This document shows positions 1 through 10,462 of a stretch of DNA of 64,000 bases, piece by piece; the first letter of the stretch is position 1, and each line of letters starts with the position of its first letter. Source of the stretch: Drechslerella dactyloides. Lineage: Eukaryota > Ascomycota > Orbiliomycetes > Orbiliales > Orbiliaceae. The stretch is taken from assembly GCA_020064725.1 (NCBI GenBank), contig JAGTWJ010000001.1, positions 5,518,001 to 5,582,000 of the forward strand, in the 5' to 3' direction. The position numbers and the translations under genes are program-made. Under the pieces are notes generated by a model. It worked only from the letters and a program-made list of their open reading frames with translations. It ran no database searches and had not been told where the DNA came from.

Positions 1-732
1 CCGAGTGGCTCCAGAAAACTCTGACTGTGGCTGACCTTCTCTGTCCGATATTGCAGCATTCTAGATCTCCGATATCACGCTGCCGTCACGTTAAAGGACG
101 TTATTCTCGTGTCTCTCTGGTGCCAATAGCCTCGCTCGCTGGTGTGCATATGCAGGGTGCGTCCTCCGATTCCGGGAAAACCGCACAGCTTTTTTTTTCT
201 TCGAAGCGAAAACTGGGAAACAGGTAAGTTGAACCCTTCCCTTCCCACTGATTCTATCTTTCGAAGGCTAATATACTGGCATGTTAGCATCGAATAATAT
301 CGAATAATATAGCCACAAGTCCTTAGCATTCGACGCTATCGGTTAGAGGCTTCTGTGCCTGTTCACGTTCGTTCTAGCGGCATCTGTCCAGCTGCGACGC
401 CGGAGTAAATGCTTCTTGCGTTCGGCAAGCTTAAGCTTTTGACAGGCGGGCGGGTTCACGAACATTCTCTTCTCCTTTACTCAATATAACACCCCTCTCC
501 TCTCGTTCTTCTCGCTATTGCGTCTGGTTCTTATCGATTCCTACCTGTCCGGCTGGCAGTTTCCACTGTCCGATCGCATAGATACCTCCGGATTCTCCAT
601 TTGCTTGCCTCCACGGTCGTTGCCTTCGTCTGGGACACCAACCGTTGGTGCTTTCGCTACGCGGACGGAAAGACGTCACTCGCTCATCACCAGGCAAGCT
701 TTTTGCTAGTTAGCTAAAGCTCTGCATACACC
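1..732. other. 5' flank of the MTHFR gene
   Basis: No convincing gene. The stretch 470-520 is pyrimidine-rich (runs of CT and CCTCTCC), as is common just upstream of fungal transcription starts, and a T9 run lies near 188-199. It most likely holds the promoter and 5' UTR of the MTHFR gene that starts at 733. Short open frames here overlap on both strands and show no family resemblance. Confidence 0.5.
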
Positions 733-3034
733 ATGCATATCAAGGACAAGCTCGCAGCTTGCGAGAAGACAGGCAAGCCCTGCTTCTCATTTGAATACTA
801 TGTCCCAAAGACAGCTCAGGTAAGCCTAAACCCAGCCCGCCCCCCAATGCGCGATATGCGGATATGCATTTTCGCGGGGATTATTCTCATCACATCGGTT
901 CGCTTCTGTGTATCGTCGAACGTCGCTCACAGTTGTTATTGTTACATATAGGGTGTCCAGAATCTCTACGACCGTATGTTTTCCCTGCCCGTTCAAGATA
1001 CCGCAGTCGCACATATCGTGTTACTTATCTGACGATTCATTTCTTCAATGTGGTGAATAGGTATGGAGCGTATGGGCTCTTTTGGACCCCAGTTCATCGA
1101 TATCACATGGAACGCCGGTGGCCGCCTGAGCAATCTCACCACCGAGATGGTCAACGTCGCCCAAACAGTCTACGGGCTGGAAACATGCATGCATCTCACC
1201 TGCACAGGCATGGAGAAAGGGAAAGTCGACAGTGCACTCAAGGAAGCTTATAATGGCGGTTGCACCAACATTCTTGCTGTACGTCTCTCTAACTCTTGGC
1301 GATCTGGGCTATGACCAGGTGGACTGTCGTCTCTCGCATTGGCTGACGCCTTTATCGGATATAGCTTCGTGGAGACCCTCCAAGAGAAAATGAAAAGTGG
1401 TCCGCCGTCCCAGGCGGGTTCAGGTACGCCAAGGATCTCGTCAAGCATATCCGGGACAACTATGGAGATTATTTCGACATCGGCGTTGCGGGGTACCCTG
1501 AGGGATGTGACGACCAGGAAGATCCGGAGGTCCTACTGGACCATCTGAAGGAGAAGATTGATGCCGGTGGCACCTTCATCATCACCCAGATGTTCTATGA
1601 CGTCGATATATTTCTGGACTGGGTTCAGAAGGTTAGGGCGAAGGGAATCACCGTTCCAATCATCCCGGGGATCATGCCCATTCACACATACGCTGCATTC
1701 ATCCGGCGGGCGACGTGGACAAAGATCAAGGTTCCGGAGAAGTGGATGGAAGCCCTGGAACCGGTGAAAAACGACGATGTTGCCGTCAGAGACATCGGAC
1801 GAGACCTGGTTGTTGAACTATGCCAGAAGATACTGGACTCTGGTATCAACCAATTACACTTGTATGTTCTCTCCTTGCAGTTTCACAGTCGTCAATTGGC
1901 GTTTGTACTGATGTCTTGCCTTAGTTACACGATGAATCTAGCGACAGCCACACGCATGGTCCTCGAAGGCCTCGACCTGATGCCCAGTCTTGAGTCTCCC
2001 GAGCCCCCAGCACTACCCTTCAAGTCATCGCTCGGTCTCGGCCGACGCGAAGAAAACGTCCGCCCAATATTCTGGAAGAACCGCCACAAGTCGTACATTG
2101 CCCGAACGCAAGAATGGGACGAATTCCCGAACGGTAGATGGGGTGACTCGCGGTCACCTGCGTTCGGTGAACTCGACACCTACGGCATCGCTCTCAAGGG
2201 CACAACCGAGCAGAACATCAAGCTCTGGGGTCACCCGGAGACGATCGCGGATATCGCCAACCTCTTCGTCCGGTACATGGAAGGCAACCTGGGATCTCTA
2301 CCGTGGTCCGACAGTCCTATCGACGCGGGTGCAAACCCCATCAAGGACCAGCTTACAGACCTGAACAGACGCGGCTTCCTTACCACGAACTCGCAGTGCG
2401 CTCTCAACGCCGTCAGGTCTTCAGATCCGGTACATGGCTGGGGTCCCAAGAACGGATACGTCTACCAGAAGATGTACGTTGAACTACTCGTCTCGCCGGA
2501 AGTCCTGAGTGAGCTCATCACCAGGATCGAGAGGTCTCCGGATCTGACGTACCACGCCGTCAATAAGGCTGGCGTGCTGCATCATAACGCACCGGCTGGA
2601 GGTGGTCCGAATGCAGTTACCTGGGGTGTCTTCCCGGGTAAGGAGATCGTCCAGCCTACGATTGTAGAGCTAATCAGCTTCCTGGCCTGGAAGGACGAGC
2701 TGTACCGGCTTGGAGAAGATTGGGCGGCATGTTATCCACCGAGCTCAGCAAGCCGACATATCATTAGCAGCGTGATGGAGAACTGGTACCTCGTCAATAT
2801 TGGTATGCGCTCCCATAAAAATTTCCGCAGATGCTATGATTGATATCTTCATTGCTAACTTGCCAATTTTTTCTAGTCAACAATAACTTCCTGGACAACG
2901 ACACTATCTTTAGACTCTTCGACGACCTGAGCATCGAGCATATCAACGAGAAAATCCCGGTTGACGAGTACCTCCAGAATCTCAAGCTGAACGGAGCCCC
3001 GCAGGCCAATGGCATCAAGGCTGCGGCCGCTTAA
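733..3034 (+). CDS. MET13: Methylenetetrahydrofolate reductase (MET13-like)
   Basis: Reduces 5,10-methylene-THF to 5-methyl-THF, the methyl donor for methionine synthesis, in the cytosol. Six exons join in frame: 733-819, 952-973, 1061-1278, 1365-1861, 1925-2802, 2877-3034 (619 aa, the usual length for fungal MTHFR). The N-terminal TIM-barrel catalytic domain shows FSFEYYVPKT with the presumed catalytic Glu21, QFIDITWNAGG, ETCMHLTC, LRGDPP and FIITQMFYDVD. The C-terminal half (about 330-619) is the eukaryotic regulatory, SAM-sensing domain, with HGWGPKNGYVYQK and VTWGVFPGKEI. The N-terminus resembles yeast Met13 (FEYFVPKT) more than Met12. Exon 2 is only 22 nt. All introns have GT donors and AG acceptors. 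Its 3' end faces the 3' end of the Nup170 gene. Identification is secure; exact exon edges are inferred from frame and family conservation. Confidence 0.95.
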
Positions 3035-4343
3035 TCCTCCTATCCCCGAACACATCACAAGACGACAATAAACATTCAACATTGCAATGGAGTACTACAC
3101 ATAAATTTTCTGACGACGCTGGACGAATTCACTTTCAACATGAAATGGGCCGTGGTGGTGATAACCACGATATATGGATCAATCGAGTAACTACACAGAT
3201 AAACGGGGCCGGGGATACAATGGCGTTTCAACAACAAGGGGTCTGATATCGTTTTTCAACAAAAACATTCATGGAGTTTCTTCGTTCTTTGTTTCCTTCT
3301 CTCTTCTCTCGCAAATGCATACTGTCTCTGCGGTCCGAAATATTCTTTGCGAACAAGGCGGAATAGGTCGATCGTTATTCAACAATGACGCCTCGGATTC
3401 TAACCAGTAGATATCCGATTCATGCCGACCTTTTAATCTTTCTCTCGACTTCAACAATCAGCGTCGAGTATTAGTCCAAATTATTCTGCTTCCTTGCTTT
3501 GAACCTTCCGGCGTTTTGTATTCTGTTTGCTACCGATTGCTTCACAGTCATAAGCTCGCAAGACGAGGCCGGGGATAAAGGCGTTTCAACACGTTTTTAG
3601 CGTTTATTTTCTTTCCTCTTTCCTTTTACCTTCTGCGCTCAATGAAGGCTGCGAGGAATTTCAACAATGACAATGGATGGACCATCTATACTAGAATAGC
3701 CATATAGATAGTACCATGTACATCGACAGATGAGAGCTGTTTCAAAGACATCATATCTATAATTTACACTTGCGAGTGTAGGATGCTAGTATCCACTACA
3801 GTCCCGACTTGATGATCCTACCAGGATACTAGAGTTCAAATTTATCAGCTTTGCAACGTGGCTAGCACAATTAACGGTTGAGCTTACATAATTCTTATAC
3901 TACCGCGAGGAGATTGCTTTTGGTTAGAACAGTTGGCAGTGAGAATCTATTTTACAATGCAATTATTATAGCAAGTAATTCCGCTACTTCCACTATAGCA
4001 AAGGTAGAAAAGAAATAATTAAAGAAAACCCGCAAGTGAGGAAGCATATCGGCAAGATATTACAGGGAAAAGAAACCGTACGTACGCGTAGCGTAAAAAG
4101 ACAAGGACAAAAAAAGGGAGATATAAAATACACCTGTGCTCATTGCATGTCAATCGGCCTCCGCCATCATCCTCGCGCGTGGCCATAGAGCTGGTCCGGT
4201 CTGGGTGTATGCATGCATGTATCTGTTCTATCGTAAAACAGCCGGGTAAGGCAAAAAAGCAACAAAATCCTTTCCCAAGATCAATCGATCGATCGTTCCA
4301 CCGCATTGCAGACCGATAGCGAAATTTGAGTATGATTTCCTCC
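3035..4343. other. Convergent 3' intergenic region with TTCAACA repeats
   Basis: This is the 1.3 kb between two convergent genes (MTHFR and Nup170). No gene is supported; the short frames here have no recognisable family. The first 630 bp carry eight copies of TTCAACA on the + strand, described separately. Positions 4271-4290 hold a (CGAT)n tract. The rest (3700-4340) is AT-rich and presumably contains both 3' UTRs and polyadenylation signals. Confidence 0.5.
3075..3666 (+). repeat. Dispersed TTCAACA motif family (8 copies)
   Basis: TTCAACA begins at 3075, 3134, 3227, 3255, 3378, 3450, 3585 and 3660, always on the + strand. Several copies continue as ..ATGACAATGG or ..ATGG (3075, 3134, 3378, 3660). 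Two copies sit inside a longer imperfect repeat, GGCCGGGGATA followed by GGCGTTTCAACA, at 3207-3233 and 3567-3591. The pattern suggests a decayed local duplication or a cluster of RNA- or DNA-binding sites; the function is unknown. Confidence 0.6.
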
Positions 4344-7300
4344 CTACGCCCTCTTGATCTCAATCAATAGCCTCTCTAGCCTTTCCCTGATCGCTTCGTC
4401 CGACGGCCCAGCAAGGATCCCTTTATATCTCTCCAGCGTCGTGATCACATACTGCTTCTTGAACCCGCCCTCCACCTGCTCTCCGCCGCCAAATAGCGTC
4501 GTCTTGCCCCTGCGCTTCAGCGCCGACCTAAACCATTTGTCGGCAACATACACGGCGTCGCGCACCAGCTTCTTCCGGTTGCTTCCGCTAAACGGCACCT
4601 CATCCCGATAGAACATGCCATCGAGAATGCGGAGCAGCAGCTCGGCGCTGACACCGGCGTCCAGGAACGTCTGCGGTACCCACGACGTGTGCATGGTGTC
4701 CGGGACGTTCTCGACCGCGTATATCTCAAGCATGGGGACCAGATCCTCAGGCGGGAAAATGTACTCGGACAGCGAGAAGCGGTGACCGAGGTTGCGGAAT
4801 TCGTCCGAGACGACTTCGTGTGCGTACTTGGATGGGTCGGCGATGGCTTCCTCGTGGAGCTTCTGCAGGAGAGCTTGCCAGACGCGTTTGATCTCGTGCG
4901 TGCCATGGTAATCCGCGCCTTGGAAGATCTGCAGGCAGATATCCCAGTAGCCGTAAGGGTCGGCGAAACGGTTGAATAGCTGGGTGGGTGGAGAATATGT
5001 CAGTACATTGGCGGAGACGAGTTTGTAGGGTGAGTGACAATACGTACATCCGTCATCGGGAGCAATTCGCCGTCTAGCTGCTTGACAAGCTCGGCGCACT
5101 TATTCACACTGATTCGCTTGTCTTCCTTGATGCGTCGTAGGATATCCGCCTGTATCATCGCCACGTCCATCTCTTCCTGGATCCGCTGGAGGAGCTCGTT
5201 CATTGCCTGGCGAGTGCCAACGGGGCAGCGACAGTTGCTCAGACCGCGCGCTCGGCTCAGGTACTCGATGCGCTTGTCCAGATGGATGTCAAAGGGGCTC
5301 ATAGCCAACTCTCTGAGCGTGGCAGCTGCATCGTAGTAGATTTCTCGCCGCGAATAATATTGCCATAGCAAGTCTGCGTGCTCGATGGATTCGGCAGCAC
5401 GTCGCTGCAGGTACGGCACAATCGTCGGGCCCTCGAAGCTGAGCAGCTTCTCCGATAGACCTCTTTCGAAGAACCAATCGAAGAGGCGAGAATGGAAGAC
5501 TTCATCGTCCGAGTCCCAGACAACTTGGTAAGCCAACTGGTGTCGGAGCTGAGCATCCGTGGGTAACCCATCGATCGATGTTGGGGATTTGCTGGCTTCT
5601 TCATCGACGGCCTCGAGGACGGGGAAGATAGTGACGTAAGCATTCATTCGACTCTCGTACTGTTCCCGTCTAGGATCTTCGTCGGGGCAACCATCCAGCA
5701 TGTAAGCTAAGGCCAGGTTTCCGCGATCCGATTCCTTTGCAACACTGAGCGCTAGGCGAATGGCACCTGATTATATGCTGCTGTTAGCAAATGGTACCCA
5801 CACGTAAATGATAATCCAATGGGCCTTACCTGATGGGTACTGTAGCGATAGGAACTCCGCCATTGCATCTTTGAGGGTATCCTGGGACAAAGTGGACGCA
5901 ACCTGCGAGAATAAACGCTCGCTCTCCTGTAGTAATCGCATCTTGCTGTCCGGATCGATCATATCCCGTGCCTTCCTAAGCTGCTCTATAGCTTTGTACA
6001 AGACAACGTCGTCCGCGCTGCAGAAGCTCCCACATCGCTTCCGGAGAGTATCCGCAACGATGTCCACATTTGCACCCGCCTGGATATTGCGATTGACCAT
6101 CGCTGCTATCAGCTCCTTAGCGAGCGCGCGGCCAGTTTTCGTTGTAAAAAGGTTCTCAAAGGACAATTCTCTCATCTGACGCTTCACGGCGTCGGGAAGC
6201 AGCCCAATAACCTCGTCGAGCTTATCATCAAGGAGTGTCAAGACGAAGGAGATACCTTCGATCATAGCAGAAACAAGCTGAACAAGAGAGTACAAAGCCC
6301 TATGCTCAGCTTGCTGTGCAACCTCTTCCACACGGCTGCCGACACGCATGAGAGATTCCGCTCCAGAGAGACCCTCAATGTACGACCGGTTCTCAGCCAA
6401 GAACTCCGACAGCCTCTGCAGCTGCTCCTGGATGATCTGCAGCTTCTGAACCGATACATTGCTCGACCAAGTCTCACTGTTGGCGGTTGGTGTGGCCTTG
6501 ACGACGTTAATGAGCCATATCGAACGCACTATCCTGGAGGTGTACATTGCGATACCATCGTGTCGGCCAGAGACTCTAACACTGTCCAGAGAAGGTACCA
6601 ATGTAGAATCATATTCATTTTCTACTCGCGCTTTCCCGCCAAACTCGATGAAAAATTTTCTCGCAGACTCCGCCACCTCTGTATCCGTAACCTTGCCCAT
6701 CGCACGGGAGTCAAAGGAATCCGCCGATAGCGCACCGCAGGCGACAGCCAACGAGGCTGCGCAGCCCTCCGATCTGCCGTAGGTCTCGAAGAATCTTCTG
6801 ATTTCTCCCTCGACACCGGCACTACTTGCGCCGGAGGACCCGTACTTGATCGAATTCGCCAAAATCTCAACATACCGGCGCCGCTTGATTATGTGTACAC
6901 CGGTGTTCGTGAGGATGGCGATCTCGGTGGGTGCCTGGTCGAATTGGACTGCCATTTCGTTGCCAAAGCCATTTGGATTCGAAGTCGCATGGAACGGCGG
7001 CGTCATCAGCTGTACGGCTTCGACGCGACTTTCGAGATCCAGCCAGGATCCAGACTCGTGGAGAGTAAGGTGTTGTGACGAAGTTTCCGAAATGAAGTTG
7101 ATTTTCGCAGAATCTGGCGAAGCCATGTAAACGGCATCCGAGAGTTCTTCTTTTGAGACAAAGCATAGGAAGTAACCCGGAGCGAACACTGCTGCCTTTC
7201 TTGCCGGAGAGAGAAGAAGAGATGTACTCGAATCGTTATTGCGAGATGGTGGGCCGCTTTTGTCGCTTGAAACTTTAGGAGGAAGGCGTAGGTGAGTGGC

Positions 7301-8620
7301 CTGCATGTCGGACGGCGCACTTGGTTCGGTCGAGTACTGCGAGCCATAGGCCGATGCCGCGCTGAAGTACAATCTGCAACCCGTGGTAGTCGTCCCAACC
7401 AGATTAACTCTGCGGCCCTGTTGTGCCGTGACAGCACTGATAGATACGAACGGCGTCGCACGGCTAAGATTGCTGGGGAGGCCATGAGAGACTCTGATGT
7501 GCGAAAGCGCCCTTTCAAACGGTATTGTGATTATAAGAACGAGGACGTTATTGGGCCTCATGTGGAAGACGCGAATAGTGGAGGTGGAAGAGAGCGTATA
7601 TAGGAGGTTCCGGGTGTCATCGATGACCATCTGAATCGTGTGCTCCGCGGTCTGCGGGCCCGAGAGGAAGGAGATTTTCGGAGCGAACTGCGCTATGATA
7701 CCCGTCTGCGTGTGACATATCTTTCCACACCGCGGTTGGAACCATCCTTCCTGCTCCTGGTACGTCAATTCGTAAACTTCGTTGTCCGACGTCCCCGTGA
7801 AGAATATTCTACCGGTTTTGGTGGAACCTTCAACGATGTTAACATTGATCCCCTTGACCGGCACCGTCATGTTAGTCTTGTATATCTGAAGATCGCAGCC
7901 GTTATATGGTCGCCCATTAGAAGTGGCAGACACTCCCAAAAGGGTGATATCCGCACTGGTGGCGACGAGCAGGACGTGCGTCACGCCGTCAACGAAGACT
8001 CCCGGACGCGGTCGGAGGAGGTTGACGGCCAAAATGTTATTTTTTGACGGCTCTGCATACTCCTGGAAGTCCCCACCGCTGGAGAAGTTCCAAAGGTACA
8101 GCATATGATCGACTGTTATCCAAGCTCTGCCAATTTCCGCGAACAGACCCATCTTGGTAAGCACCTGGACTTGATTGTAAGCCTCGAATATCTGATCAGG
8201 TATATCGAAAACATTCGTGCGGTGAAATGGAGCTCGCTCTTGGTCGGTGTTCTCGTAGTCGAGCGATATGCCGTGGGCCAGAATCTTGTCAAACTCGGGA
8301 TACCTGGATTCAGACGCTAAGTATTCGTTCACAGTCTTTGCTGCTCTCGGTATCGGCTTCAGGTTGTCGGTGGATGGGGGCGCCTGTACAGGACCCAGGG
8401 CTTGTTGATATCGCGGTCCCCGCATCGAGCCGCTGGGTCCAAAGCTCACATTTGGAGGTTGCCTTGGTAGTGTAGGGTAGTGAGGTTGGTTCTGTGGATG
8501 CGCAGGCTGTTCAGCTGGATATCTTGGTTGAAGCAAGCTGTTGTCTGGCCGCGCAGGCGCAGGACTTGGCCCGGCCATGTTGCTGTAGAAGAAACTGGGG
8601 AACTCATTTTGAGTCTCCAT
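4344..8620 (-). CDS. NUP170: Nucleoporin Nup170 (Nup155 family)
   Basis: Large scaffold nucleoporin of the inner ring of the nuclear pore complex. Three exons: 8620-5830, 5766-5048 and 4979-4344, in frame, 1381 aa, matching the roughly 1350-1400 aa of fungal Nup170. The first 100 residues are Pro/Gln-rich and disordered. A beta-propeller region follows (about 100-560; for example DHMLYLWNF, then a stretch starting GVTHVLLVATSA), and the rest is an alpha-solenoid ending LFNRFADPYGYWDICL and, at the C-terminus, LLIEIKRA. Start at ATG 8620 is the first in-frame Met; a second Met 14 codons later is possible. Introns of 63 and 68 nt have GTAAGG and GTACGT donors. Its promoter region abuts the 3' end of the downstream ketoacyl-CoA reductase gene. 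Confidence 0.93.
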
Positions 8621-9417
8621 GGTGAGTGCAGGGCGCAGAGGCCTGAGATGAAATTGGCGGCAAGGAAACCGAGAGGTGATATCACGGTAGACGGTCTAGA
8701 TTCGAGATGTCGATGGATCCGCGCATAGGGATGGAGCGCCCTGGGATCGAAGGGGTTGTGGGTGCGAACTCCTAATTGTCGTCAGAGGTCGTCCGCGCGC
8801 AGGATTCGGTTCGGTATCGCCCGCAAGGTGGCAGGTCGCGCACGGGATTAGGTTGATGCGGTGAAGGGACTGGCTAGACAGCAGGTGACCCGATGCCACG
8901 ACACGAACGAGGGTGTGGATGTAATTGATTGTGGTGATGGTGTAAAAGATCGATGAACGAATGGGAGCCGTGGTTGGCTGGTGGTGTTTACGCCAAAACA
9001 CGCGACAAATTTCGCCCAACACAGCAGGCGCCATCGCCAAACGAGCAATGTGCTGCATCCTGCACGCTTGCAACGTGAACCTGGAATGCTCGGAGAACAC
9101 GCAAGTTAATATATGCAGGCGATGCAGGGACATCTATGCTGTGTTACTACTACTGCTGGCTGTCTGCCATGAGATCGCAGAATATAGTATTAGGGTCGTT
9201 ATTCATCGTCTAATAATTGACACCCTCGCGTCTAGCTACATTTCCTGTAGTGGGAGATGCTCCCGGGCTCCCTCGTTCTATTCACATTTTTATCGCCTCT
9301 TCGAATCGCGTCATACGGCCATTTATATGCGGCAGGCCTCTTAACCGCGGGCTAAGCCTGCACCTGTACATAAGGCTGAAAACGAGATGCTAGCATCTCG
9401 TTCCCGATTGTCAATCC
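8621..9417. other. Nup170 promoter / KAR 3' region
   Basis: The 797 bp lie between two genes on the - strand. Frames in 8700-9130 are shadows with no family features. The region must contain the Nup170 promoter (proximal to 8620) and the 3' UTR of the ketoacyl-CoA reductase gene. The latter includes the perfect palindrome at 9381-9402. Confidence 0.5.
9381..9402. repeat. 22-bp perfect palindrome downstream of KAR stop
   Basis: An 11-base arm (AACGAGATGCT) is followed immediately by its exact reverse complement. It begins 16 bp past the stop codon of the ketoacyl-CoA reductase gene, so it would lie in that gene's 3' UTR. In RNA it could only fold with a few central bases as loop; in DNA it could bind a dimeric factor. 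Confidence 0.8.
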
Positions 9418-10462
9418 TCAGTTCTCCTTTGCAACCCTCTCCTTCTTCCTGATGGCGCGCTTGCGGATGTCCTCATGCATGCCCCTATTGACCTCTACAA
9501 CAGTAGAAGTTCCCAGGCCTGCAAGGTTTTCGAGCGCCCAGTGCATGACCCCGTGGCTCCAGTACGGCGTCGAGATTCCCCAAGTGTTTGTCAGGTTCAC
9601 ACCAATCTTTCCAAGAGCCGCCTTTACGAATGCTTTCGGGTTGGGGGTAGTGACACTGGTTCGCCGGATCTTTGACATCGCGGATGTAACGAAGTAGCTG
9701 TTGACGAGATCAACGTGGACGCCGTGTGGTTTCAGCTCCGAGGCCAATGCTACCGACCAATTTGCGAGGAACGACTTGCTTCCAGAATAAGTTGCCAGAA
9801 GAGGGGTGGGTGTGAGCCCCGCAATGGAACCCATGTTGAGAATAGCCCCACGCTTTCGAGAAACCATGCCAGGTGCAACAGCCTGTGTCACACGTAGGGT
9901 GGCGATGCAGTTGATGTTAATGATGTCCAGCATCTCTTTCTCCTCAGTGGCCAGGAATGTCACGGGCATGTCGTGGCTCTTCCCAACGTTGTTGAGGAGA
10001 ATAGCGACATCCTTGTCGGCCACGCTCGCAGCGATCTCCTTGTAATCCTCGTCACGATTTGCGGCAAAGTCGATGGCCAAGTATTCGGCTTTCACTTTGT
10101 ACTTTGCCTCGATGTCCTTGCTGATATCTTCCAGTTTGGATTGGGTCCGTGAGATGAGCAGAACGTTGAAGCCGTTCGCCGCAAGCTGGTACGCGTATTC
10201 CTTTCCGATGCCATCCGACGCGCCGGTAACAACTACCCACGAGCCCTTTGGCCCGAACGATCGAAGCTGAAGAAACTGTCAGCAGGAGGACAACCCCCTA
10301 ACTTTTTATATCGGATATTCTCACCGATTTGCCTCGCTTTATAAAGACGGCAAATATGGCCGTGAGGAACTGGAAGACCCAGTACAATGCGAAGGCGCCA
10401 CCGAGATACGCGAGGCCGGTTTTGGCCAGGCGAATGTGACTCGCCTTAAATGTGATCGCCAT
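9418..10462 (-). CDS. IFA38: Very-long-chain 3-ketoacyl-CoA reductase (KAR)
   Basis: ER-membrane short-chain dehydrogenase that carries out the first reduction in very-long-chain fatty acid elongation (3-ketoacyl-CoA to 3-hydroxyacyl-CoA, NADPH). Two exons: 10462-10325 and 10266-9418, 328 aa. A membrane segment lies at about 15-42, followed by [20 protein letters not shown], the TGASDGIG nucleotide-binding loop (60-67), LLNNVG, LNMGS and the catalytic Tyr206-Lys210 in YSGSK. The C-terminus is basic ([13 protein letters not shown]), as in ER-retained homologs. ATG 10462 is chosen because the open frame upstream begins only with TTG and has no other ATG. The 58-nt intron has donor GTGAGA. A paralogous KAR-like SDR cannot be excluded. 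Confidence 0.88.

Noticed and set aside
3226..3250. Likeness of TTTCAACAAC.. to the start of 5.8S rRNA
   Set aside because: The match ends after about ten bases and the rest of 5.8S is absent.
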